Positions 40,401-48,846 are shown, counted from the stretch's first letter. The stretch: 64,000 bases of DNA from Paenibacillus sp. ACRRX (GCF_022346885.1 NZ_JAKRNK010000001.1:1178001-1242000), one strand, 5' to 3'. Program-made: numbers and translations. The notes: generated by a model not told the origin, from the sequence alone.

Positions 40401-42384
40401 AGCTGTTGAAGGCAATGAAGTCATTAAAAGTCTGAATCCGGGGGAGACAGTGCTGCTATTTACGGACCAATCGCGAATTGCCAAGGACGCGGCAGACGAA
40501 CTGCGACATCAAGATATACAAGTGATTGAAGTCGAGATCGGAACATGCTTCTCACGCACAGCATCCGGATACACAGTAGGTGCAGCGGCAGCTGATTATG
40601 AGGAACTGATTGCAGCCATCCGAGATCATCATGTGTCGTATGTACTGCATATGTTGCTTGCGGGTGAACAGGAACCTGTTGATACACTTCTGGACCTGCA
40701 TAAGCGATTGGACGATGGTGTGTATAGTCTTTATCACTTGATTCGTAGTTTTGTCAAGTTGATGCCAGGTATCCCTATTCACCTGGCCGCGGTCTTGAGA
40801 TATGCCGATATCGTGACTGGAGACGAGCCTTATCTACAGCCGGACAGCTATTCGCTGACGAGTCTAATGAAAGTGATTAGCCAAGAGCATCATCATATTC
40901 ACACGGCCTGCTTTGATTTAGATGATTACACGCCGGCTTCTGTCTGGCTCCAGGAGCTTGCATCGGATAGTACAGGGCTCTATTGTGCTTATCGCAACGG
41001 CATCCGCTATGCCGAACGCTTCGGTGTTGTTCCTGCTGCTTCTTTGGACAGACAGCCACTTGAGTACCGTTCTGATGGGGTTTACGTAATAACTGGCGGA
41101 ACAGGCGGTTTGGGCTTGGAGGTGGCTCATTATTTAGCTGGACGTGGTGCTCGTCACCTTGTTCTTCTAAATAGAGGCGGATGCCCTGATCCTGCGCATT
41201 GGGAAGCAATCTTGAGTAGTTCAGATCAACCCAAAACGGCTCGTGTAGTAAGAGCACTTATGGAATTGAAGCAGCAAGAAGTAGAGGTAGCGGTGCAAGG
41301 TGTAGATTTGTCGAATATGGATGACCTGCGTACCTGTTTTCAGGACATACGCGAACGTTATGGTGCAATATACGGTTTGTTCCACTGTGCAGGTGTTGCA
41401 GGAGAAGGTGTAATTACTCGCAAGTCAGTGCAATCTTTTGCGGGCGTCATGTCACCAAAGGTAGAGGGGACTTGGCTGCTAGATCAGGTTACGTCTGAAG
41501 ATCAGCTGGATATAATGGTTCTGTTTTCATCCTTTTCCAGCATAGTGGGCGGTTACGGCCAGGCGGATTATGCGACAGCTAATGGATATATGGACGGATA
41601 TGCAAAATTGAGAAGTCTGCGCGGGCGACGCACGTTATCTATTAATTGGCCTGCGTGGAGCGATGTCGGCATGGCGGTGGATTATAATGTGGACTTCCAT
41701 AGCAATATACTTCATGCCGTTTCAACTAAGCAGGGATTAGCGATGCTGGAAGAATTGATGGATATGCCAATCACGAATGCAATTGCAGGGAATATCAATT
41801 GGTCTATTGCGCTATCGGCAGGTATTTCTGCCATGATGCCGCTATCCATCGAACTGGAAAGCTGGATGAAGGAAAGTGCCCTTCAATTGCGGTTTACGGA
41901 CAAGCAGCAGGCTGTTCATGAACAGACCGGGACAGCAGGCACCGTAGCAGGTACCGTAAGTCTTCTGGGTACAACTGCTGCAAATGAGATCGAGCAGGGA
42001 CTGGCACGCGTATGGGGGGAACTGTTTGGTAGACAAGAGATTGATATCGACGATAGTTTTTATGACCTCGGGGGGGATTCCATACTGGCGATCACGATGC
42101 TTCCCCAGCTTGAACGTCTCTTCCCAGGCACAATAGATATTTCAGACTTATTTATGTACCCTACCATACGAGAACTTAGCAAGTATATTGAGGATCAAAG
42201 AGAACAGGCGAGGAATCAAGAAGCGGCAGCTGCTGATGAAAAACACATGATTGTCGGTACAGATGTGCTTGAGGAATTCGACTTGGATGAACTCTTGACG
42301 CAGGTTGAACAGGGAAGCGTGTCCGTGGATACCGCTAGCGATCGTTTGCATACCGTCAACACGCATTCCAGCACTAATTCATAA
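37441..42384 (+). CDS. trans-AT-type PKS module: KS-DH-KR-ACP
   Basis: This 1647-aa single-module PKS should add a C2 unit and process it to an alpha,beta-double bond. A helical N-terminal segment (to about residue 33) precedes the KS, with Cys208 in DTACSSSL, EAHGTGTKLGDP and NIGHLD. After AT-flanking linkers without an AT comes a DH with His713 in a HxxxAxxxxP motif (the usual Gly is Ala) and the second catalytic Asp883 (HPALMD). The KR has TGGTGGLG and Tyr1377 (QADYATAN). The ACP Ser is 1547. A C-terminal tail (LLTQVEQGSVS) matches the one on the preceding PKS. No ER or MT is seen. Translation is coupled to the previous gene. It should deliver the chain to the C domain of the last NRPS. 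Confidence 0.92.
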   Translation: MSKLRQTIFDYTVAGKMDKRVGVELLTLLKQEETGSPHDIAVIGMSFDLPGANGDDALWDVLEGRQDCIRPFPDARLQDVAAMLEQLGMTGLSLSECGYLDEIDKFDYDFFRLSPKEASLMDPHQRLFLETAWKTIEDAGYGGSRLKGSRTGVYVGYNGWPLYERMITSTMPGQAQIATAGNVSSIIASRIAYLLDLHGPSLLVDTACSSSLVAVHLAVRAIRSGECDMAIAGGVKLNLLPMVHDKNNIGIHSTDFRTKSFDASSDGTGWGEGVASVLLKPLDRALADGDVIHAVIKGSATNQDGNSNGITAPNARAQEDCIVRAWEDAGITPDTIRYVEAHGTGTKLGDPIEIEGIKRAFGRYSVQGERRPIGTVKSNIGHLDSAAGIAGLVKSIVMLKQRKLPPLLHYVKPNSQINFEDSPVFVNTETKVWEGDGPLRVGISSFGLSGTNCHLILEEAPLRRPRPGSDLLRATPYVLTLSARSQQSLETLVTQYIHASVLWDKQSASDHHDEPNTEFEKLSSICYISNTGRGHYEYRLALIVSHLTDVAARLNEWRQQPTGNRYVYFGQHKLTTRKKEDGIAITEVEQHELGRQASEVISHALTYQTKEQTSVYMEHLQQLAVWYVRGAQVPWKELYSVHSPAAIRLPVYPFERKRCWLDASWLVTAPPTTEREDDAAVHPLLERLAIRTFDEEVFITSFHPDRHWVLSDHRVLAFPTIPGTTYIEMARKACSAYVNDDVLEFSSVYFHTPMVFRQSQAIETHTIVRRVGSGFEFRIVSKQDKHTPEASEWLVHATGAITVRPKKMAPVLDVTSVRSRLKQQDWGANYEVRNPAIQFGRHWTDIRFEEVYKGENELLLHLSLPECYDMERLQMPFHPALMDVAITFCGDMITSGMYLPFMYEGLRVYGEVPSTLYSYIRMEPSAAEDRAKEVVRMKVTICDEAGNVVVDVEHFTQKKVRQIDTLHPDEPHLFRKEWVTDSYQGNEAVEGNEVIKSLNPGETVLLFTDQSRIAKDAADELRHQDIQVIEVEIGTCFSRTASGYTVGAAAADYEELIAAIRDHHVSYVLHMLLAGEQEPVDTLLDLHKRLDDGVYSLYHLIRSFVKLMPGIPIHLAAVLRYADIVTGDEPYLQPDSYSLTSLMKVISQEHHHIHTACFDLDDYTPASVWLQELASDSTGLYCAYRNGIRYAERFGVVPAASLDRQPLEYRSDGVYVITGGTGGLGLEVAHYLAGRGARHLVLLNRGGCPDPAHWEAILSSSDQPKTARVVRALMELKQQEVEVAVQGVDLSNMDDLRTCFQDIRERYGAIYGLFHCAGVAGEGVITRKSVQSFAGVMSPKVEGTWLLDQVTSEDQLDIMVLFSSFSSIVGGYGQADYATANGYMDGYAKLRSLRGRRTLSINWPAWSDVGMAVDYNVDFHSNILHAVSTKQGLAMLEELMDMPITNAIAGNINWSIALSAGISAMMPLSIELESWMKESALQLRFTDKQQAVHEQTGTAGTVAGTVSLLGTTAANEIEQGLARVWGELFGRQEIDIDDSFYDLGGDSILAITMLPQLERLFPGTIDISDLFMYPTIRELSKYIEDQREQARNQEAAAADEKHMIVGTDVLEEFDLDELLTQVEQGSVSVDTASDRLHTVNTHSSTNS

Positions 42385-42446
42385 GAGTGTCATTCATGGT
42401 TGCATAACTATCCCTATTAGAACCCCATTTACAAGGAGGAATTTCT

Positions 42447-42830
42447 ATGTTTAGAGAAATGCACAAAGCCAAAATTCACCGCGCTACCGTCACTGAGGCT
42501 AACTTGAACTATGTCGGAAGTATTACCATCGACCAAAATATTTTAGATGCAGCGGATATTTTGGAAAATGAAAAGGTACAGGTCGTTAACATCAATAATG
42601 GAGCCAGATTAGAAACGTATGTCATCTCAGGTCCACGGGGCAGTCGGATGATTTGTCTGAATGGCGCAGCAGCACGGCTCGTGCAGCCTGGCGACAAGGT
42701 CATTATTATGTCTTATGCCTTAATGAGCAATGAGGAAGCGATGATGCACAAGCCAAGAGTCGTCCTCATGGGTGATGACAACGAGATGGTTGATGAATGT
42801 TATACGGAGCTACACTCTACGATGGCATAA
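42447..42830 (+). CDS. panD: Aspartate 1-decarboxylase proenzyme
   Basis: This 127-aa protein matches pyruvoyl-dependent aspartate alpha-decarboxylase over its full length. The self-cleavage site is visible as [11 protein letters not shown], where cleavage between Gly and Ser generates the pyruvoyl group, and [11 protein letters not shown] and NGAAARLV are typical substrate-site segments. The enzyme converts L-aspartate to beta-alanine, normally for pantothenate, but here there is no panB or panC; the gene is wedged between a PKS and the last NRPS, with its own strong site (AAGGAGGA, 42432-42439) and 22 bases before the next gene. The likely role is to feed beta-alanine to the assembly line, or to raise the pantetheine supply for the carrier proteins. 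The first is inference from position. Confidence 0.93.
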   Translation: MFREMHKAKIHRATVTEANLNYVGSITIDQNILDAADILENEKVQVVNINNGARLETYVISGPRGSRMICLNGAAARLVQPGDKVIIMSYALMSNEEAMMHKPRVVLMGDDNEMVDECYTELHSTMA

Positions 42831-42852
42831 ACACATAGGAGGCCAGGCGCTA

Positions 42853-45800
42853 ATGAACGAGCAGATGCAGCGGCTTATATTAGAACAACTAGCAGCCGGC
42901 AAGATTACAAGAGAGAGTGCTAAGGAGCAGTTGTCCAATCTCTTACGTCAAGATCCCTCAAAATTTGGGACTGCGGAGGGACAAAATAAACAATCCTTCG
43001 CAGCTTCAGAGACGCGATTGTATGATCTTTCCCATGCCCAGCGCGGGATGTGGCTGCAGCAGCAAATGGAGCCAGGACTTACTACGTACAATTGTCCCTT
43101 TTATGTCCATCTGCATACGGATTCCCGCTCTGATGATTCGTCAGAGGAAGATTATCGGATGAACCTTCCTGCCGCCGATCTAAATCGAGCGGCTTTGGAG
43201 AAAGCCCTTCAGCTTGTGGCTGAGCGGCATGAATCGTTGCGAACCGCATTTGAAGAAGTAGGGGGGGAGCCGAAGCAAAAGATATATTCTGATGTTAAGG
43301 TGAGGCTTCAATATGCAGATTTAAGAGTACAAGCGAAGCCAGAGGAGGAGCTGGAGCGGCAGATTTGGATAGATAAGCAGACGCCATTTGATCTGTCAGT
43401 TCCTCCTTTCACTGCTAAGCTCTTCCAACTTTCCGCACATCATTATTGTTATTATGTGAACATGCACCATATCATTATGGACGGCTGGAGCACAAAGGTG
43501 ATGGTAGATGAAATGTTTGCCTATTACCGGCAGGAAGCGTATGGCATCCCTGCTGGCTTGCCAAAGCTGCCCCTAAGATATGTAGATTATGTTCAGGATG
43601 AATTGTTGTGGGAGCGTTCAAATGAGGCGCGGATTATCGAGCAATACTGGTTGAACGAATTATGTCATCCCTTGCCTTCATTGCGTCTGCTTGGTGACTA
43701 TGAGCCGGTTCTACCCCGCACTCATCGCGGAGGCTATGTAACCTCTTCCTTCAGCGGTCATCTGGTAGAGCGGTTAACGCAGGCGGCCAAACACTCTAAT
43801 GTTACCATGCACATGTTGTTTCTAGCTTGTTACGTTATGCTGCTGCACAAGTTGACGGGTGAGGATGACATCATAGTTGGTGTCCCAGTACTCCAACGCA
43901 GTAAACCCGAGCTCCAGCACATGGTAGGTGTGCTAATTAACGTGACCTGTATCCGAGTTCAGTTCGATAAACGAACTTCGTTGGCTGAAATCGTTGCACA
44001 AGTGAAGGAGAAGACGCTGCTTAGTCTAAAAAACAGTAGGCTGCCATTTGAGCGCATTGTGTCCGAAGTGAATCCGAACCGGGTCATGGGTCAGAATCCG
44101 ATCTTTTCGACATTGTTCCAATTTTTTGATTATATCCCACAAGCGAACGATGGCGTTTCGATGTTTGATTTAAGCTTACAGTGCAGACAGGCTAACGATT
44201 CGATATTACTCCGGATGGAGTATGCGAGCGATCTATTTGAACGGGATACGGTAGAGCGTTATCTTTGCTATTACATGAGAGTAATTGAACGATACGCTGC
44301 AGAGCCTTCACAGCAGCTATCCGAACTGCAGCTGCTCGAGCGAGGCGAGGAAAATGCATACATTACACGATTGATATCTAGCGGCGAAAATAGGTCAGCG
44401 AGTGAGGTCTTGCCGTTTCATCAACAATTTGAGCGGCAAGCTGCCTTAACGCCTAATGCTGTAGCCCTCAAGTGCGGCGACCGCGAGCTGTCTTACAGCA
44501 GCTTGAATGCACGTGCCAATCAATTAGCCCATTCGCTGCGGTCGCGAGGAGTAGGTCCTGAGGGTATCGTAGGCCTGCTCACAAGACGTACGCCGGAACT
44601 AATAATTGGGATGCTGGGCATTTTAAAAGCTGGCGGAGCTTATGTGGCTATAGATCCGACTTTCCCAGAAGAGCGGATTCGAACCTTGCTGCAGGATTGT
44701 GGAGAGCAGCATTTATTGACGGAGAAATCGCTTGCAGGGATGATTCCTTCAGTAGAAGAATGGTATTTAGATGATCCGGAATTATATGCGGATCTTTATG
44801 ACAATCCCATCTGCTTAACACAAGCTGACCATCTCGCTTATGTATTGTATACCTCGGGATCTACAGGACGTCCAAAAGGGGTTATGATTACACATGGGTC
44901 CTTGGCTCGCTTTGTCACTAGTTTTAGTGAGCGGATTCCGTTTACAGCAGGCGCTAAAATGGCTGGTCTTGCTACAGTATCGTTTGATATTTTTGTTGTG
45001 GAGCACCTTATTCCGCTTACGTGTGGAATGACGGTTGTCCTGCTGCAAGAACGCGAACAGCAGGACCCACGTCTAATTAACGACACACTGCTGCGGGAGA
45101 AGGTGGATATCCTGCAAATTACACCTTCCCGCTTAAAAATGTGGCTGCGTGAAGAGAAGCATCTTGAAAGCTTGCTGCACCTGAAGATCCTTATGATTGG
45201 AGCGGAGGTATTAACTTCTAATCTGCTAGCTCAAGTGCAGGCCAGGACAAAGGCTCGTATATATAATTTGTACGGACCTACTGAAACGACAGTTTGGATG
45301 ATGAGTAAAGAAGTAACATCAACTTGTGAGTCAACGTCCATTCCAATTGGAACGCCGCTGGCAGGCGTGGAAGCGTACGTGCTGGACGAGGAGCTGCGGC
45401 TGCAACCACCAGGCGTTGCTGGAGAGTTATGCATAGGTGGGTCTGGCGTAGGGCGCGGCTATATGAATGATGCAGAACTGACAGCTAGTAAATTCGTAGC
45501 TCATCCCTTTCAACCCGGTCAGCGGATGTATCGAACCGGTGACAGAGTGAGGCTCAGCAGAACCGGTGAATATATATACTTAGGCCGTACAGATCATCAG
45601 GTAAAGGTAAGAGGTTACCGGATTGAGCTCGGAGAGATCGAACAAGTGTTGCTGGCTAATGCGGGAGTCAGCGAGGCGATCGTCCATCCGTGGACAAATG
45701 AAGCGGACGACCGTGTCTTGTGTGCGTACTGTGTGAGTCCCGATGCACTAGACGTTGATAGTCTTCGTTCTGAGCTGGCAAAACGCTTGCCTGACTATAT

Positions 45801-47511
45801 GATTCCTACCTTCTTCTTGCGGTTGGCTGAGGTACCCTTAACACCTACGGGAAAAGTTAATCGAAAGGCATTACCAGATCCGTTTCAGCATGCTGATGCT
45901 CAAGTCGCCCCGATTACAGAACCAAAAACAGACGCTGAGCGGCAGCTGTTTGAAATTTGGAAGCCGTTTTTTCATCATCGTTCTTTTGGGGTCACTGATG
46001 ATTTTTATACTCTAGGCGGCAATTCTATCATGGCTATACAAATGAGACATCAGCTGGAAGTACGTGGGTATACGATTGATGTCGCCAATTTGTTTCAATA
46101 TCGAACTATTCGTGGATTAGCTCCACATATAAGCAAACTAGAGCAAGAGCAGGAACAGGAATGGGGGATTCTATCCGCAAATGTTGAAGGAACTGTTGTA
46201 CTAACAGACCTTCAGCTACGCTATCTGCAGGCCAATTCCTTTTACACCGTTCAAGGTAGCTATTTTTCAGCCGTGCTCAGCCGTGAATCAGGTTATCAAC
46301 TAGAGATGGTCAAGCTTGCCCTGAGTCGGCTTGTGGAGCATCATGATGGGTTGCGAATTATGTATTACGGAGGCGGAGAACTGCCAGCTGCATACAATCG
46401 GGGTATGTATGAACCTTTGTTCCGTGCTGAGAGATGTCAAGTATCAGATAGTACAGAGACAGCTTCGATTCCAGAGGAACACACGATTTGGGGAGCGTAT
46501 ACAGCAGTGAACATGAGTATATTCGAGCCGCTGATAGAAGCTAAAGTCATCATACTGCAAGAGCAGCAGGTTGACGCCCTAGATAACCAAGTTCTAGCTG
46601 AGACAGGATCAGATGCCACACGTATGCCAGAGCCGTTGGCAGGTCCTTTTCTGGCACTGCGCATTCATCGACTGCTTGCAGATGAGCATTCGTGGAGTTT
46701 ATTACTTAGCGATTTCTCAACCATTTATGAGCAGTTGTCGGCACATACGCAGGTACGTCTCCCGGCAAAAACAGTATCGCTGCGACAGTGTTCGAGATTC
46801 ATTAAACGGGGATATGAGCAGACGAAGCTCACTATTTCGCCTAACCGAATCGGAGATAGCATGTCGATTAAACGCAGTATGGCGCGTTGGCAGCAAACGC
46901 TGATCGTACCGATATTTACTGATCGTAAGTATAAGACCTCGGGTATCAGTGTGCAGGCTTCAGGTGATACGACCATATCAAGACATGTTGATCTGGAGCA
47001 AACAGTGCTATGCTTGCTGCTAGATGCGTTGCAGGATTGTCAGTTTATGCATAACCGGCTAGTCATTAGTCGATGGCTGAATTTGCGTGTACATGATCTG
47101 TCAGCGTATGATACTTCTCGAACAGTAGGGTGGATGCAGCGGGAAGACTTGATAGCAGCGACTTATCATGCTGAATCGCGATCATGGGACTTTCATGCCG
47201 TAGAGCCAGTTGGGCGTGAGGAAGAGGCGAAAACGCGAGGGTGCGATGAAGCGATGAGCGAGGTTGGCTTCCGATTTAGCGATATGCCCGTTGATTCAGA
47301 GCAACAACGTCTAGTTCGTTGGACAGCTCCGATTGATGGGCTCCATAACTTGTTTGTAACCATTCACAAGAGCCACACCTACTTGACTGTGCTAATTGAC
47401 TATGATCAGAATTGTTGGCAGCAAAGTGTCATTGAACGTCTGTATAGAAAGCTGGAATCCGGCTTTGATTTATGGCAACCAGGAATCGAAGTGGCCGCAA
47501 CCAAATCATAA
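42853..47511 (+). CDS. Terminal NRPS 3: C-A-T with degenerate epimerisation domain, no TE
   Basis: This 1552-aa protein adds the last residue. AGGAGG (42837-42842) supports the ATG at 42853. A helical N-terminus (to about residue 35) that may dock to the PKS tail is followed by C (HHIIMDG, H205-H206), A (YTSGSTGRPKG near residue 665; code read by eye DIVQMGLVWK, Gly-like and identical to A2 of NRPS 2) and T (Ser1058). The remaining ~440 residues resemble an E domain: LTDLQLRYLQ at the start, LPAKTVS, and SRTVGW. However, the catalytic HHxxxDG is HRLLADE (H1272, R1273, D1277, E1278), so it is probably inactive as an epimerase. No thioesterase or reductase follows. Given the neighbouring panD, beta-alanine is an alternative substrate. 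Confidence 0.9.
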   Translation: MNEQMQRLILEQLAAGKITRESAKEQLSNLLRQDPSKFGTAEGQNKQSFAASETRLYDLSHAQRGMWLQQQMEPGLTTYNCPFYVHLHTDSRSDDSSEEDYRMNLPAADLNRAALEKALQLVAERHESLRTAFEEVGGEPKQKIYSDVKVRLQYADLRVQAKPEEELERQIWIDKQTPFDLSVPPFTAKLFQLSAHHYCYYVNMHHIIMDGWSTKVMVDEMFAYYRQEAYGIPAGLPKLPLRYVDYVQDELLWERSNEARIIEQYWLNELCHPLPSLRLLGDYEPVLPRTHRGGYVTSSFSGHLVERLTQAAKHSNVTMHMLFLACYVMLLHKLTGEDDIIVGVPVLQRSKPELQHMVGVLINVTCIRVQFDKRTSLAEIVAQVKEKTLLSLKNSRLPFERIVSEVNPNRVMGQNPIFSTLFQFFDYIPQANDGVSMFDLSLQCRQANDSILLRMEYASDLFERDTVERYLCYYMRVIERYAAEPSQQLSELQLLERGEENAYITRLISSGENRSASEVLPFHQQFERQAALTPNAVALKCGDRELSYSSLNARANQLAHSLRSRGVGPEGIVGLLTRRTPELIIGMLGILKAGGAYVAIDPTFPEERIRTLLQDCGEQHLLTEKSLAGMIPSVEEWYLDDPELYADLYDNPICLTQADHLAYVLYTSGSTGRPKGVMITHGSLARFVTSFSERIPFTAGAKMAGLATVSFDIFVVEHLIPLTCGMTVVLLQEREQQDPRLINDTLLREKVDILQITPSRLKMWLREEKHLESLLHLKILMIGAEVLTSNLLAQVQARTKARIYNLYGPTETTVWMMSKEVTSTCESTSIPIGTPLAGVEAYVLDEELRLQPPGVAGELCIGGSGVGRGYMNDAELTASKFVAHPFQPGQRMYRTGDRVRLSRTGEYIYLGRTDHQVKVRGYRIELGEIEQVLLANAGVSEAIVHPWTNEADDRVLCAYCVSPDALDVDSLRSELAKRLPDYMIPTFFLRLAEVPLTPTGKVNRKALPDPFQHADAQVAPITEPKTDAERQLFEIWKPFFHHRSFGVTDDFYTLGGNSIMAIQMRHQLEVRGYTIDVANLFQYRTIRGLAPHISKLEQEQEQEWGILSANVEGTVVLTDLQLRYLQANSFYTVQGSYFSAVLSRESGYQLEMVKLALSRLVEHHDGLRIMYYGGGELPAAYNRGMYEPLFRAERCQVSDSTETASIPEEHTIWGAYTAVNMSIFEPLIEAKVIILQEQQVDALDNQVLAETGSDATRMPEPLAGPFLALRIHRLLADEHSWSLLLSDFSTIYEQLSAHTQVRLPAKTVSLRQCSRFIKRGYEQTKLTISPNRIGDSMSIKRSMARWQQTLIVPIFTDRKYKTSGISVQASGDTTISRHVDLEQTVLCLLLDALQDCQFMHNRLVISRWLNLRVHDLSAYDTSRTVGWMQREDLIAATYHAESRSWDFHAVEPVGREEEAKTRGCDEAMSEVGFRFSDMPVDSEQQRLVRWTAPIDGLHNLFVTIHKSHTYLTVLIDYDQNCWQQSVIERLYRKLESGFDLWQPGIEVAATKS

Positions 47512-47557
47512 AAAAGGGTGTTCTCCCGCTGATTACGAGTGGGAGAACACCCTTTTT
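47511..47557. terminator. Strong bidirectional terminator ending the NRPS/PKS operon
   Basis: The arms 47511-47527 and 47541-47557 contain GGGTGTTCTCCC and its exact complement GGGAGAACACCC, flanked by A5 on the left and T5 on the right. The symmetry gives a U-run on both strands, so it serves both the NRPS operon and the convergent minus-strand gene. The first arm begins on the last base of the NRPS 3 stop codon. Confidence 0.9.
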
Positions 47558-47584
47558 AGCATAATATGATGACTAATAGTTCAT

Positions 47585-48649
47585 TTATGCATACAACATG
47601 GAGTTATTGACCTGCTCTATTTCTTTGAGCAGCAGCTCCACATACATACTTTCCTGATCACGCAATGAATATAACTGCTCAATAATACGCTGATGCACAT
47701 TGTCTACGCCTTTGAACACATGTTCTACGTACAAGTCGCGAGCGACTTGGGCCTGATCTGCAATCTGGATAAAACCTGCTAGCAGTTGTTGATTGACAGG
47801 AATGATCTCATTCCGCTGCAAGTAGGCGACTCGCTCCATCATCGTCTTCTTATGTTCCCAGAGCAAATGAAGCTGGCGGGGCGGATTAGCTCGCAGCAGA
47901 AAAGCTTCCCCTTGTTCAACAGCGCGCAAGAAATGGACCAGATGATCGTAACATTCGATTCCAAATGCGAGGCCGTCCGTCTTGAAATCACCACGACCTA
48001 AATCAGATCTGGACTGAAGATAGTCCTGCAATTGATGTTGAATCAGATGGACATCCAACTCAAAAGTTACAGCTGGTTTGAAATCATAAAAGAAGCTGTT
48101 CTGATCGATACGAAGCTTCTGATCCAATATATGAACGATGGATTGGAACGCTTGTTCTACCTCAAGGAATGAAGTGCGATGATGCCCAAGCTTTAAGTCA
48201 TGACCAAACCCGTACGTATAAAATACGCGCTCATCCAAATCATAGCCATAGATGAGAATATGATGTGGAAATGCATAAGCTTGATAGGCGGTTGTGTAAG
48301 AGATATGCTGTTCGTCAACAAATAGAACGGGGTAATTACCGCTGTTGAGTTGCGTGATGATGATGTCGGTTATTCCGGCGTGTGCAGCATAATCATTTAA
48401 CATGTTAGTAGTAATAGATGAGGTCATTAAGAAAGGATTATGCAGCATGTCATTCCAGTGCCCATGATAAAAATCAAAAAAAAGCTCTTCTTCCAGCTCG
48501 AGAAAGCGCTTATTACAATGAACCTGAATAAAGTTGCTGTAAAGCCATGCGTTGGTACTAGGGTGCTCTGCAGTAATACATAGGGTGTACGCCCAACGCA
48601 GCAAACCATAAATAGGCGGGTGATAGATAGGCAACTGCAATCTGGACAA
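47585..48649 (-). CDS. BtrH-N/C39-like protein, possible acyltransferase or offloading partner
   Basis: This 354-aa protein resembles, from memory of the family, the hypothetical proteins with a butirosin BtrH N-terminal (papain/C39-like) domain often found near NRPS genes in Paenibacillaceae. The visible hallmark is a segment around FPHHILIYGYD followed by VFYTYGFG; the N-terminal part has PPIYGLLRW and a Cys (LCITAEH). The C-terminal half is helical. BtrH itself moves an acyl group from a carrier protein to an amine. The start was set at the TTG 48649, which has TTGGAGG eight bases upstream; an in-frame ATG at 48724 lies inside an inverted repeat and has no site. It is convergent to the NRPS operon. 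Acyl transfer or chain release is a hypothesis, and the family call itself is moderate. Confidence 0.6.
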   Translation of the reverse strand: MSRLQLPIYHPPIYGLLRWAYTLCITAEHPSTNAWLYSNFIQVHCNKRFLELEEELFFDFYHGHWNDMLHNPFLMTSSITTNMLNDYAAHAGITDIIITQLNSGNYPVLFVDEQHISYTTAYQAYAFPHHILIYGYDLDERVFYTYGFGHDLKLGHHRTSFLEVEQAFQSIVHILDQKLRIDQNSFFYDFKPAVTFELDVHLIQHQLQDYLQSRSDLGRGDFKTDGLAFGIECYDHLVHFLRAVEQGEAFLLRANPPRQLHLLWEHKKTMMERVAYLQRNEIIPVNQQLLAGFIQIADQAQVARDLYVEHVFKGVDNVHQRIIEQLYSLRDQESMYVELLLKEIEQVNNSMLYA

Positions 48650-48722
48650 GGATTCAGCCTCCAAAGTCAGGCACAGCCTGATAGTGATGTATCTACATGA
48701 TAGAAAAGGCGCAGAGTATGGC

Positions 48723-48746
48723 ATATACTCAATATACTGAGTATAT
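48723..48746. promoter_or_regulatory. Inverted repeat upstream of the BtrH-like gene, candidate operator
   Basis: ATATACTCA (48723-48731) and TGAGTATAT (48738-48746) form perfect 9-bp arms around 6 bases. With the start placed at 48649 the repeat lies about 75 bases upstream of the gene, suited to a repressor or activator site. Confidence 0.45.
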
Positions 48747-48806
48747 GGAATTAGATATGAGCTCAGAGAGACGGTTGAATCGACAGCTATATTCTAAAAA
48801 ATAGCC

Positions 48807-48846
48807 CAAAAAGCCGCCGCAATATCATCTCGATATAACGGCGGCT
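48807..48846 (-). terminator. Intrinsic terminator of trhO (minus strand)
   Basis: AGCCGCCG (48812-48819) and CGGCGGCT (48839-48846) form an 8-bp GC-rich stem. Read on the minus strand the stem is followed by TTTTT, then GGGCTA and a further T-run, so it terminates the minus-strand gene that ends at 48933. Confidence 0.8.
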
